From assembly GCF_041053055.1 (NCBI RefSeq), contig NZ_CP163443.1, positions 9,345,001-9,409,000 of the forward strand: a DNA stretch of 64,000 nucleotides. Direction: 5' to 3'. Made by a program: the position numbers and the translations under genes. Under the pieces are notes generated by a model. The model was not told the DNA's origin, did not search any database, and saw only the letters and a list, made by a program, of their open reading frames with translations. Below, piece by piece: positions 52,852 through 60,349 of this stretch; the stretch's first letter is position 1, and each line of letters begins with the position of its first letter. The DNA is from Streptomyces sp. R41 (GTDB taxonomy: Bacteria; Actinomycetota; Actinomycetes; Streptomycetales; Streptomycetaceae).

Positions 52852-54081
52852 CACTGGCGGCCTTTCTCGGCTGACCGCGTCGAGCAGCAGCTTCGCGGCC
52901 ACCGTCGCCCCGTCGGTCCGGATCGTTCCGGCGACGGCGGTCGCTCGTGCGCGGGTCTCGGGGGTCAGGGCCGCCTTGAGCGCGGCCGACAGGGACTCGA
53001 AGGTCGGAGTCGGACCGTCGTGTGCCGCGCCGATGCCCAACGCGGCCACCCGGCCGGCCCAGTACGGCTGGTCCACGATCTGGGGTACCACCACCTGGGG
53101 CGCGCCTGCCCGGGCGGCCGTCGTCGTCGTGCCCGCGCCGCCGTGGTGCACGACGGCGGCCACCCGGCCGAACAGTGCCTGCTGGTTGACCTCGCCGATG
53201 ACGAAGCAGTCGTCCCGGTCGTCGGTCAGGCCAAGGTCGGCCCAGCCCTGGGCGACGACTGCGCGGCGGCCCTGCGCGCGGACCGCCTCGATGGCCACCT
53301 GGGCGACACCCTTCGAGTCGCGCATGGGCATGCTGCCGAAGCCCACGTACACCGGTGGTGCGCCGGCGTCCAGGAACTCCATCAGCTCGGCCGGCAGCGG
53401 GCGTTCGTCCGGCAGGATCCACGCGCCGGTCTGTACGACGTCGAGGTCCGACGGCTCCCGCCACGGCCCAAGGACCGGGTCCGCCGCCAGCCAAGGCCGG
53501 TCGGTGAAGACGTGGTTGCGGACGTCGTCCACCGGTGGCCGACCGATCGACACCCGGTGAGCGTTGAGCCCTGGGCCGAACAGCGCGTTGTAGCTCAGGG
53601 CGTTCAGGTCCCACAGCGCCCGGTTGTCGGTCATGTCCGGTGGGAACGGCCGGCCCGGCAGCGGGTGCGGCGCGTGGTGCGGCGACGGCAGCATGGTCGG
53701 GAAGTAGCTCACGTACACGAAGTGGATGCCCAGCTTCTCGGCCACCGACTGCGCCCCGGCCACGGCCGGGACCAGGCCGGTCGCCACCACCGCGTCACAC
53801 CCCTCGGCCGCCGCGGCGACCGCCTCGTACTGCGCGGCGACCAGCGCGGCGGCGCGCTGGGGCAGGCCCTCCGGCAGCGGCGTCGTCCCGGTCACCAGCG
53901 TGCGCACCGGCTCGGCGGCCGGCACCAGCTCCACGCCGACACCGGCCAGCAGTTTCGCGAACTCCTTGTCCGGCGGCGCGCACACCCGCACCTCCGCGCC
54001 GAGTGCCCGCAGCTGCACCGCGAGTCCCGCCATCGGCTGGACATCGCCGCGCGATCCATACGTCGACAACAACACGCGCAC
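52843..54081 (-). CDS. rgt: UGT-family glycosyltransferase, rifamycin-inactivating Rgt candidate
   Basis: GTG 54081 has GGGAG 7 bases upstream. The 412-residue GT1-family enzyme starts MRVLLSTYGSRGDVQPMAGL, the typical acceptor-domain opening, and has the donor-binding signature [14 protein letters not shown] and [20 protein letters not shown] with the diphosphate-contacting histidine and glycines, and VPQIVDQPYWAGRVAALGIG. Family members glycosylate macrolides, glycopeptide aglycones and rifamycins. The call as Rgt rests on the rifamycin-associated element 59 bases upstream and the helR gene downstream; on sequence alone macrolide transferase is equally possible. A truncated second copy lies on the other side of helR. 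Confidence 0.8.
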   Translation of the reverse strand: MRVLLSTYGSRGDVQPMAGLAVQLRALGAEVRVCAPPDKEFAKLLAGVGVELVPAAEPVRTLVTGTTPLPEGLPQRAAALVAAQYEAVAAAAEGCDAVVATGLVPAVAGAQSVAEKLGIHFVYVSYFPTMLPSPHHAPHPLPGRPFPPDMTDNRALWDLNALSYNALFGPGLNAHRVSIGRPPVDDVRNHVFTDRPWLAADPVLGPWREPSDLDVVQTGAWILPDERPLPAELMEFLDAGAPPVYVGFGSMPMRDSKGVAQVAIEAVRAQGRRAVVAQGWADLGLTDDRDDCFVIGEVNQQALFGRVAAVVHHGGAGTTTTAARAGAPQVVVPQIVDQPYWAGRVAALGIGAAHDGPTPTFESLSAALKAALTPETRARATAVAGTIRTDGATVAAKLLLDAVSRERPPVPA

Positions 54082-54139
54082 TGAGTGACTCCCAATTTCC
54101 GCAGATTCCGGCCTCGGCCGGTGATTCTGCGGCACGACA

Positions 54140-54159
54140 GGGGCCTTGCGGCAAGCCCC
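54140..54159 (-). promoter_or_regulatory. Rifamycin-associated element (RAE)
   Basis: On the minus strand, towards the glycosyltransferase, this reads GGGGCTTGCCGCAAGGCCCC. It is an inverted repeat (GGGGCTTGC / GCAAGGCCCC) that matches, as I recall it, the 19-bp RAE consensus found ahead of actinobacterial rifamycin-inactivating genes (rph, rgt, rox) and helR, apart from the central base. A TATAGC-like -10 box lies just upstream on the same strand. Its distance to the GTG is about 59 bases. Confidence 0.85.
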
Positions 54160-54182
54160 CCAGTGCGCTATAAGTTGAGAGT

Positions 54183-54208
54183 GGCAAGGAGTGGGTGACC
54201 TCCTTGCC
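54183..54208. other. Perfect stem-loop upstream of the RAE
   Basis: Arms GGCAAGGAG (54183-54191) and CTCCTTGCC (54200-54208) surround an 8-base loop, followed on the plus strand by TTTCCTTTT. Read on the plus strand it looks like a factor-independent terminator facing out of the cassette; on the minus strand it lies upstream of the putative promoter. Confidence 0.6.
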
Positions 54209-54363
54209 TTTCCTTTTGCCGTCCGCCGTGGACGGACAACCTCCTCGCGAAGCGGCGCCGCGCCGCGTACGGCGGTGGCGTCGTCCCAGGAGCATCTCCC
54301 ATGGGCCTGCGGATGCAGCCGCGGAACGAGAAGCTCGCGGAGAAGCGAACCTCCACGGCCTGG

Positions 54364-54408
54364 GCCGGCGACGCCTCGAACGAGCCCAACCATGATCGTG
54401 TGATGAGC
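54364..54408. repeat. Right 45-bp inverted repeat of the resistance cassette
   Basis: Inverted partner of 49977-50021 (42/45 identical). On the plus strand it encodes the transposase end RRRLERAQP followed by TGA at 54393-54395. Only these 45 bases of the element are preserved here. Confidence 0.9.
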
Positions 54409-54414
54409 TCATAG

Positions 54415-54451
54415 GTCCGTGGGCGGAACTTCGAAAGTTCCGCCCACGGAC
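54415..54451. terminator. Strong bidirectional terminator hairpin
   Basis: Arms of 17 bp (GTCCGTGGGCGGAACTT and its exact complement) flank a CGA loop and are followed by TTT on the plus strand. It lies between the cassette's right end and the sortase gene stop at 54477. Confidence 0.85.
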
Positions 54452-54476
54452 TTTCGCCCAGCCAGTCGGGGAACGC

Positions 54477-55145
54477 TCAGCGCACCTCGGCCAGGCGGGC
54501 GAATACGACGACGTTTCCGTCGTAGCCGTGCTGCTTGGAGAAACCGCCTCCGCAGGTGAGGACCCGCAATTCGGGAGTTCCCTTGCTGCCGTACACGCGA
54601 TCACCGGGGAAGTTGTTCTTCGCGAAGACCTCGATGCCGTAGACCTCGAACGACGCGGTCTTCCCGTCCCTGCGCAGGACGTCGATCCGGCTTCCCTTCT
54701 TGAGCGCTCCCAGTCCGTAGAAGACGGCAGGGCCCCGCGTGTTGTCCACATGGCCCACGATCACGGCCGTGCCCTTTTCGCCGGGCGAGACCGCGCCGGT
54801 GAACCAGCCCGCGAGATTCGGGTTGTCAGGGGGCGGCGCGGCGACCCAGCCGTCGATGTCCAGACCCACCGGCATGATCGGTGCATCGACCTGGATCGCC
54901 GGGATCCTGACCCGGTCCGCCAACGAGTACGGCAGCGCGGTCGGCGCGCTCGAGAAGGTACCGCCAGGGGTGCGGCTGTCCGCTGCCGCCGCCGAAGCAG
55001 GCTGCGGAGGGCCCACGTCGAACTCACCGGAACCATTCCGGATGAGTGCCAGGCCGGTCAGCAGAACAAGCGCTATCACGCCCCATGGGGCGCGCTTCTT
55101 CTGCCGCTCCTCCTCTTCGGCCAGCTCGGACGCAAACATTCGCAA
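54477..55145 (-). CDS. Class F-type sortase
   Basis: The 222-residue protein has a short cytoplasmic acidic/basic N terminus, one membrane helix (WGVIALVLLTGLALI) and an extracellular sortase domain. The catalytic set is His132 (VIVGHVDN), Cys198 (LRVLTCGG) and Arg217 (VVVFARLAE). Small size, N-terminal anchor and the compact barrel match class F, the actinobacterial group with poorly known substrates. Start could be ATG 55145 or 55139. Neighbouring genes encode proteins with a C-terminal hydrophobic helix and Arg tail, which may be its clients, although no clear LPxTG motif is seen in them. Confidence 0.88.
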   Translation of the reverse strand: MRMFASELAEEEERQKKRAPWGVIALVLLTGLALIRNGSGEFDVGPPQPASAAAADSRTPGGTFSSAPTALPYSLADRVRIPAIQVDAPIMPVGLDIDGWVAAPPPDNPNLAGWFTGAVSPGEKGTAVIVGHVDNTRGPAVFYGLGALKKGSRIDVLRRDGKTASFEVYGIEVFAKNNFPGDRVYGSKGTPELRVLTCGGGFSKQHGYDGNVVVFARLAEVR

Positions 55146-55471
55146 TCCCCTCTCGACGCGGCCGTCGCCGTGTCACTCGCGCATATGAGAAAGCTAAGTG
55201 CAACATGCCCGACGGGCGACGGGGCGAGGGCGAACGGGTGGCGGCGTCCATCTGTCGTGAGCCATCCGAGTTGCCACGGGCAGGTTTTTTCTGACGGTCC
55301 GTGACCTGCGGCAATATCCGATTGTGTGGAATTCTCTCGGCGTGTCTTCTCACCAGGACGGACCATTCTCGAAATGCGGCCCTGTGCAGGGCATCTGAGG
55401 GTCTGTCTGGGAGGCGCTTTCTCGCCGATCGACCGGGGACGGTTCCCGGGGCGTCTTCCGCGGAGGATCAC
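55146..55471. other. Divergent promoter region
   Basis: These 326 bases separate the minus-strand sortase from the plus-strand surface-protein gene. The open frames here are short and poorly coding. Nothing specific is recognised beyond a T-rich run near 55285. Confidence 0.35.
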
Positions 55472-56338
55472 ATGCGAAACTCACGTGCCCTGGCGGCCGC
55501 GGCCACCGTGGTCGCCGTCGTCGGGTTCGCCGCCCCCGCGGCCGTCGCGGACGGTATGGGCGGGGCGGGCGGTCAGAGCGACAACAATGTGGTTGGCCCG
55601 GGCGGCGCCGTGATTGTGCCGGGCAACATCGGGGCTGTGCCGGGCAACATCGGGGTTGGGCCCGGCAACATCGGGGTTGGGCCGGGCAACAACAACGGAT
55701 TTGGTCAGGGCAACAACAACGGGTTCCGGCCGGGCAACGAACATGGGGGTGGGCAGGGCAACAACAACGGATTCGGCCAGGGCAACAACAACGGATTCGG
55801 CCAGGGCAACAACAACGGGTTCGGGCCGGGCAACAACAACGGGTTCGGGCCGGGCAACAACAATGGGTTCGGCAACGACAACGGGTTCGGGCCGGGCAAC
55901 GACAACGGGTTCGGGCCGGGCAACGACCACCGGGGTCCGAGGAACATCGTCGCCACGCCCAACGTCATCGCCGCCGGCGGCCGGCTGACGGTGACGGTCG
56001 AGGGGTGCCGCAACGGCGGCACGATGACCTCGCCCGCGTTCCGGCGCACGAGCCTCTCGCGGGTCGCGGGCAACAACGACACGGCGAGCGGAACGGCGAC
56101 CATCGACCGTGACGCGCGCCCCGGCTGGTACGACATCACGGTCGACTGCGTCGGGGTGGGCGCCCTGACCCGCCCCAACGCCTTCACGGTCATCGGCGGT
56201 GTCCGCGGTGGTCTCGGCGGCAGCAGCTCCACGGGCGCCACGCCCACCGACATGGCGATCGGCGGTGGTCTGGTGGCCTCGGCCATCATCGGCGGCGGAG
56301 TGTTCTGGATCCGCCGCAGATCCGAGAAGAGGATCTGA
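55472..56338 (+). CDS. Secreted surface protein with Gly-Asn repeats
   Basis: ATG 55472 has GGAGGA 5 bases upstream. The 288-residue protein has a signal peptide (ALAAAATVVAVVGFAAPAAV, cleaved near AVADG), then about 120 residues of imperfect 8-residue repeats such as GQGNNNGF and GPGNNNGF (24-bp DNA unit), a beta-sandwich-like domain (about 155-240; ITVDCVGVGALTRPNAFTVI), and a C-terminal hydrophobic helix with IRRRSEKRI. The end resembles a sorting or membrane-anchor signal without a recognisable LPxTG. Its globular domain is built like that of the next gene. A spacer that lifts the domain from the wall is likely. Confidence 0.75.
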   Translation: MRNSRALAAAATVVAVVGFAAPAAVADGMGGAGGQSDNNVVGPGGAVIVPGNIGAVPGNIGVGPGNIGVGPGNNNGFGQGNNNGFRPGNEHGGGQGNNNGFGQGNNNGFGQGNNNGFGPGNNNGFGPGNNNGFGNDNGFGPGNDNGFGPGNDHRGPRNIVATPNVIAAGGRLTVTVEGCRNGGTMTSPAFRRTSLSRVAGNNDTASGTATIDRDARPGWYDITVDCVGVGALTRPNAFTVIGGVRGGLGGSSSTGATPTDMAIGGGLVASAIIGGGVFWIRRRSEKRI

Positions 56339-56405
56339 GCGCCCCTTCGGAGACCGGCCCACCCCTTCAAGGACCGGAGCTCCCCCCTCGGAAACCGCAC
56401 GGGAC

Positions 56406-56442
56406 CCTTCGCCCCGGACCCTCCGCAGGCCCGGGGCGAAGG
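56406..56442. terminator. Bidirectional terminator between surface-protein genes
   Basis: Arms CCTTCGCCCCGG (56406-56417) and CCGGGGCGAAGG (56431-56442) pair perfectly around a 13-base loop between convergent genes. Confidence 0.75.
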
Positions 56443-56456
56443 TCTGCGTAGCTCCG

Positions 56457-57005
56457 TCAGGAGTCATCGGCCGCGGCGCGGCGGCGCGACATGTACCACG
56501 CCGTACCGACGGAGCCTGCGACGAGCGTGGCTCCCAGGCCGATCTCCTTGAGGTCGAAGCCGCCGACACTGCCGCCGGCACCGGCCCTGACACCCCGTTC
56601 CGCGGGGACCGCGACAGGCGTCGGGTCGCCTGGAGGACCGGTGGCGATGGTGAGCTCCGTGTGACCGCTCACCCCGTCGCAGCTGAACGTCACCTCGTAC
56701 ACGGCACCCGGTTTTGCGTCCCGGTCCACCGTGGCCGTGGCCGAGGACTGACCCGGCCGAATGGTGACGGTGTCGAAGACGCCGGAGGAGACCGTGGCGC
56801 TGCCCTTGCACCCCCCGTCCTTGTTCAGCAGCAGCGTGACCCGGCCGCCCGCGGAGATGGTCGACGGCTGGACGCTGAAACCGAACGGGGTGATGTTGTG
56901 GTCGTCCCCGTCCCCGTCCCCGTCATCGGCGACGGCGACGGGTGCGGAGAAGGTCAGGGCCGTGACGCTCAGCAGTGCGGCCGCAGCGACGCGTATCGCG
57001 TGCAT
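56457..57005 (-). CDS. Secreted surface protein with C-terminal anchor
   Basis: ATG 57005 follows GGAGG. The 182-residue protein has a signal peptide (AAAALLSVTALTFSAPVAVA), an acidic linker (DDGDGDGDDH), an Ig-like beta domain (about 40-125; ISAGGRVTLLLNKDGGCKGS, with paired cysteines), a Pro-rich spacer and a C-terminal helix (IGLGATLVAGSVGTAWYMSR) with Arg tail. It has the same build as the convergent neighbour at 55472 (CRNGG and DCVG cysteine pair there; GGCKG and SCDG here), so the two are probably paralogues, without the Asn repeats here. No LPxTG is evident. Confidence 0.75.
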   Translation of the reverse strand: MHAIRVAAAALLSVTALTFSAPVAVADDGDGDGDDHNITPFGFSVQPSTISAGGRVTLLLNKDGGCKGSATVSSGVFDTVTIRPGQSSATATVDRDAKPGAVYEVTFSCDGVSGHTELTIATGPPGDPTPVAVPAERGVRAGAGGSVGGFDLKEIGLGATLVAGSVGTAWYMSRRRAAADDS

Positions 57006-57231
57006 GGTGAGCCTCCGGGTCCCCGAGGAGCCTTGCTGCGGACCTTTTCCGCTGTGCGTCGGAAATGCGCCTCGACGATCGAAACGCTAGGAAAGGGCGC
57101 GCGCCGGCGCGATCCCAGTCGCGCAAATGGGGCAACCGCGTGGGCCGTACGGGGGGCGGTGTCGATGCAGATGGGGGACGGGCGCGGCGTGGCGCCCGGC
57201 CCCCGGCTGCGGAGCGTCTAGTGAGGGTCCG

Positions 57232-57996
57232 TCACCCGGGAAGGTGCGGGAACAGTGCGGTGAACGGTTCCGCCGAGGCGGTGATCCCCCGGCTGTAGGG
57301 CGCGTCGAAGTCCCAGATCAGGAAGAGCAGGAAGGCGATCAGGGCGGAGAACAGCCCGGCGAGGATCAGCTCGCGGGTGGTGCGCCGGATCTGCAGCGCG
57401 AAGACCATCCCGACGGTGACCACGGCGCCGGTGATGAGCCCGAACCACACCACGCCCGGCATCGTCGCCCCCGTCGAGTCGGCGCGGGCGCTGCGCGCGG
57501 CGTCCGCCGCCGTCACCTGGTCGACGAGCGGCTGGTACGCCTGCGCCTCGAAGTCCGTCTTCGGCTGGTAGTCCGTGACGTCCTGGCGGATGCGGTCGAA
57601 GAGCCGGCCGCCCTGAGCGGTCACATGGCCGTCGTCGGCCATGGTCTTCCACTCGGTCGTGACGACGTGGCCGACATACGCGTTGACGTCCCCGCGGATG
57701 CGGTCGCGCACATCGGGCGGGTAGACGCGGACCCGCTCCGAGATTTCGTGCAGTGCCTGGGCCTCCGCCTGCACATGGTCCTGTGCGCCGCCGCGGGCCT
57801 CCCAGACACCGGCGATGGCCAGGCCCAGAACGATGGCGTAGACCACGCCGATCATCATCGTCATGTACTCGATCACGTCCGGGGTCTCGGACGGATCCTC
57901 GTCCTCTCGGGCCCTGCGATGGCGTACGAGGGCCACGATGAGGACGACGACACACGCGGCAGCCATCGCGAGGGCGAGAACAAGCCAATCCGACAA
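57232..57996 (-). CDS. DUF4239 (bestrophin-like) membrane protein
   Basis: The 254-residue protein has an N-terminal helix (LVLALAMAAACVVVLIVALV), a second (MMIGVVYAIVLGLAIAGVWE), a large soluble middle part (about 70-180) and two C-terminal helices (WFGLITGAVVTVGMVFALQI, LFSALIAFLLFLIWDF). The layout and QAEAQALHEI / FTALFPHL motifs match DUF4239 proteins. The role is not established. It follows the Pro/Thr-rich protein gene by 15 bp on the same strand, so the two form a small operon. Confidence 0.82.
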   Translation of the reverse strand: MSDWLVLALAMAAACVVVLIVALVRHRRAREDEDPSETPDVIEYMTMMIGVVYAIVLGLAIAGVWEARGGAQDHVQAEAQALHEISERVRVYPPDVRDRIRGDVNAYVGHVVTTEWKTMADDGHVTAQGGRLFDRIRQDVTDYQPKTDFEAQAYQPLVDQVTAADAARSARADSTGATMPGVVWFGLITGAVVTVGMVFALQIRRTTRELILAGLFSALIAFLLFLIWDFDAPYSRGITASAEPFTALFPHLPG

Positions 57997-58011
57997 GGGT
58001 GCCTCCAGGGG

Positions 58012-58611
58012 TCAGCGCGGGCGCAGCGCCGCGACGGCGAACACCGCGGGCGCGGTGATGAGCAGGGTGAGCGAGACCAGCGACGGGCCGCTGCGGGGTG
58101 CGTGCTTGTGCGGCGGGGAGTGGTACGCCGGATAACTCACCGGGGTCGGCGACAGCTTGGGACGCTTCTTCGGGGGCTTGGGGTGCGCACTCGGCGTCGG
58201 TGGTGGCGTGGGGGTGGGCCGCGGCGCCACGGGCCGTGGTGTCGGCGCCGGCGGAGGAGGGGGCGGGGGAGGCGGTGGTTCGGGTCTCGGCGCGTGAGTG
58301 GGCGTGGGGGTCGGCGTCGGCTTCGGGGTGGGCGTCGGCGTAGGGGTCGGTGTGGGTGTCGGTGACGGGCAGGGCGGTGGTGGTGTGGGGCACCAGGCGG
58401 TGTCCCCGGCGACCGCCATCGCACCGCTCCCCGCGACGGCCACCGCCGTGGTCCCGTCGCCGTCCGGGCCGGTGGAGGCGTACGCGCACGCGTCGGCCGC
58501 GGCCGTTCCGCTCGGCGCGCCGGTGAGAATCCAGGTGAGCGCGAGCAGCGCCAACACCCGTATGACGAGGGCGGATCGGGTCCGTTTGGGTCCATGCACG
58601 ACGAAGATCAT
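58012..58611 (-). CDS. Secreted Pro/Thr-rich repeat protein
   Basis: ATG 58611 is preferred because a signal sequence begins soon after (RSALVIRVLALLALTWILTG, cleavage near GTAAA); the longer frame to 58848 looks non-coding. The 199-residue product has a short domain with two cysteines (DACAYASTGPDG ... WCPTPP), then a run of TPTPTP and proline-rich sequence (about 85-160), and a C-terminal hydrophobic helix (LVSLTLLITAPAVFAVAALR). It looks like a wall-spanning anchored protein. The function is unknown. Confidence 0.6.
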   Translation of the reverse strand: MIFVVHGPKRTRSALVIRVLALLALTWILTGAPSGTAAADACAYASTGPDGDGTTAVAVAGSGAMAVAGDTAWCPTPPPPCPSPTPTPTPTPTPTPKPTPTPTPTHAPRPEPPPPPPPPPPAPTPRPVAPRPTPTPPPTPSAHPKPPKKRPKLSPTPVSYPAYHSPPHKHAPRSGPSLVSLTLLITAPAVFAVAALRPR

Positions 58612-58869
58612 GGGTCGTACGGCGGCCGCGTACGCCGGAGTGCCGGGGATTGCCCCCGAAGGGGGGACTTGCGCCTTCCGGCGGTTTGACGGACCGCGTG
58701 GGACGCGCCCATGGGTGCGCACACATGCGCGAACCTCGCGGCTCGCGTCACAGGGTTCGGAAAGAAATTTGTGAGCCGATTGAACACTCCCACCGCTCCC
58801 GCCCGTACCTAGGGCCATGCGCGGCGCAGCAGGGCGCTGCAACACCAATGCGAACAGCGGGAGTTACCA

Positions 58870-59814
58870 ATGAAGACCTCCTGGCGGAGCGCCTCACTCG
58901 TAGCGGCAGCTGCGGCCGTGCTGGCGCTCACGACGGCGTGCGGTCAGGAACAGGGCACCCAGTCGACGGGGAGCCAGAACGTGGGAGCCACCGCGGCCGC
59001 CGGTGATTATGGATCGAGCACCAGCCCCGGCAATGGCTACGGTGCCGATTCCGGGACCCAGCAGAGCGCCGCGGCCCAGGCGGAATCCGCAGGTCAGCTC
59101 GCTGTTACCGAAAGCACGAAGCTGGGCAAGGTGCTGACCGACAGCGCCGGGTTCACCCTCTACCGCTTCGACAAGGACACGGCCGAACCGCCGAAGTCGA
59201 GCTGTGACGGAGACTGCGCGAAGGCCTGGCCGCCCGTGCCCGCAGAGGGCGCCGAGGCCGCCACCGGCGTGGACAAGACGCTTCTTGGCGAGGTCACCCG
59301 ATCGGACGGCACGAAGCAGCTGACCATTGCCGGCTGGCCGATGTACCGGTATGCGAAGGACACGAAGGCCGGGGACACCAACGGCCAGGGTGTGGGCGGT
59401 ACTTGGTTCGCGTCGGCCCCCAATGGCAAGAAGGCGACCCTGGCCGACCTGCCCGGCCTGTCGGTCCGCAAGGACCCGAAGCTCGGCGACATCGTCGTCG
59501 ACAAGAACGGCATGACCGTCTACCGCTTCATGAAGGACCAGGCCTGGCCCGTCTCGAAGTCGGCCTGCACCGGCGCCTGCCTGGAGAAGTGGCCGGCGGT
59601 CTCGCCGGTCTCGGCGGACGACACCAAGGGTGTCAAGAAGAAGGGCCTCATGGGCTTCACCCGCCCGGACGGCGTCAAGCAGATGACGGTCAACTGCTGG
59701 CCCATTTACACCTTCTCCGGTGACACGGCTCCCGGGGACACCAACGGTCAGGGCGTGGGCGGCACGTGGTACGCCGTTTCGCCCGACGGAAAGCCGGTCG
59801 GCGCGTCGGAGTAG
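58870..59814 (+). CDS. Lipoprotein with two secreted repeats (COG4315/PF03640-like)
   Basis: The 314-residue protein has a lipobox LTTAC with Cys24 and a Ser/Gly/Gln-rich linker to about residue 75. Two homologous repeats follow, each with SAGFTLYRFDKD or KNGMTVYRFMKDQ, a Cys pair (SSCDGDCAKAWPP; SACTGACLEKWPA) and GVGGTWFASAPNG or GVGGTWYAVSPDG. This duplicated pattern is that of the secreted repeat family PF03640. In some bacteria related proteins are linked to electron transfer or envelope stress, but no role is fixed. GGGAG precedes the ATG. No heme or metal motif is clear beyond the cysteines. Confidence 0.88.
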   Translation: MKTSWRSASLVAAAAAVLALTTACGQEQGTQSTGSQNVGATAAAGDYGSSTSPGNGYGADSGTQQSAAAQAESAGQLAVTESTKLGKVLTDSAGFTLYRFDKDTAEPPKSSCDGDCAKAWPPVPAEGAEAATGVDKTLLGEVTRSDGTKQLTIAGWPMYRYAKDTKAGDTNGQGVGGTWFASAPNGKKATLADLPGLSVRKDPKLGDIVVDKNGMTVYRFMKDQAWPVSKSACTGACLEKWPAVSPVSADDTKGVKKKGLMGFTRPDGVKQMTVNCWPIYTFSGDTAPGDTNGQGVGGTWYAVSPDGKPVGASE

Positions 59815-60349
59815 AGGATCACCTCCCCAGGGTTGATTCGCCTCGCCAGACAGCAACGGAAACGCGGAAGGGAGGGGACGCAGACAGGCAAGTGAGCCGG
59901 ACGAACGGAACAACGCGCGCGACCCCGGGTCCGCCCCCTCCGCACCGCACGGAGGGGGCGGGCCGTTTGGCGTGCCCGGACGTGAAAGGCCCTGGCGGGC
60001 CACGACTGTTGAGCAATGAAAGATCTTGGCCGTTCCACGATGCCGATCGGTGAAAGATCTTGGCGTGCTACGACTGTTGAGCTGTGAATGACCTTGGCGA
60101 CTCTGCGGATACCGTGACCACTCTTCGTAACTCTTCGGAGCTTTTTGGAATGCTTCGCAGCGATTTCGCAGGGGCGGTGAGTGGCGTGCTCGAGCGGCGT
60201 TCGCGGGGCGCCAATTCGGCACTTGCCGGAGGCAGTGACCGGGAACGGACGGTCAATTTCCGTTTTGGCTCGCTCCTTTGGCGGGCGATCAGTAGCCTCA
60301 GCTCGAACACCGGATCGCCTACGCCGTCGACTACGCCTTGGAGAGATAG
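59815..60349. repeat. Long leader with four direct repeats
   Basis: This 535-base gap carries a recurring word around GTGAAAGATCTTGGC at about 59982 (diverged), 60016, 60050 and 60085. Three of these sit in longer units of 33-35 bp beginning CCACGACTGTTGAGC, CCACGATGCCGATCG and CTACGACTGTTGAGC at 60000, 60035 and 60068. No gene is seen. Confidence 0.7.

Noticed and set aside
49977..54408. Intact insertion sequence
   Set aside because: Only the last 9-30 codons of a transposase remain at either end; no complete transposase frame exists.
55600..55930. Possible CRISPR or non-coding satellite
   Set aside because: The repeats are in frame inside a secreted-protein gene and encode Asn-Gly units.
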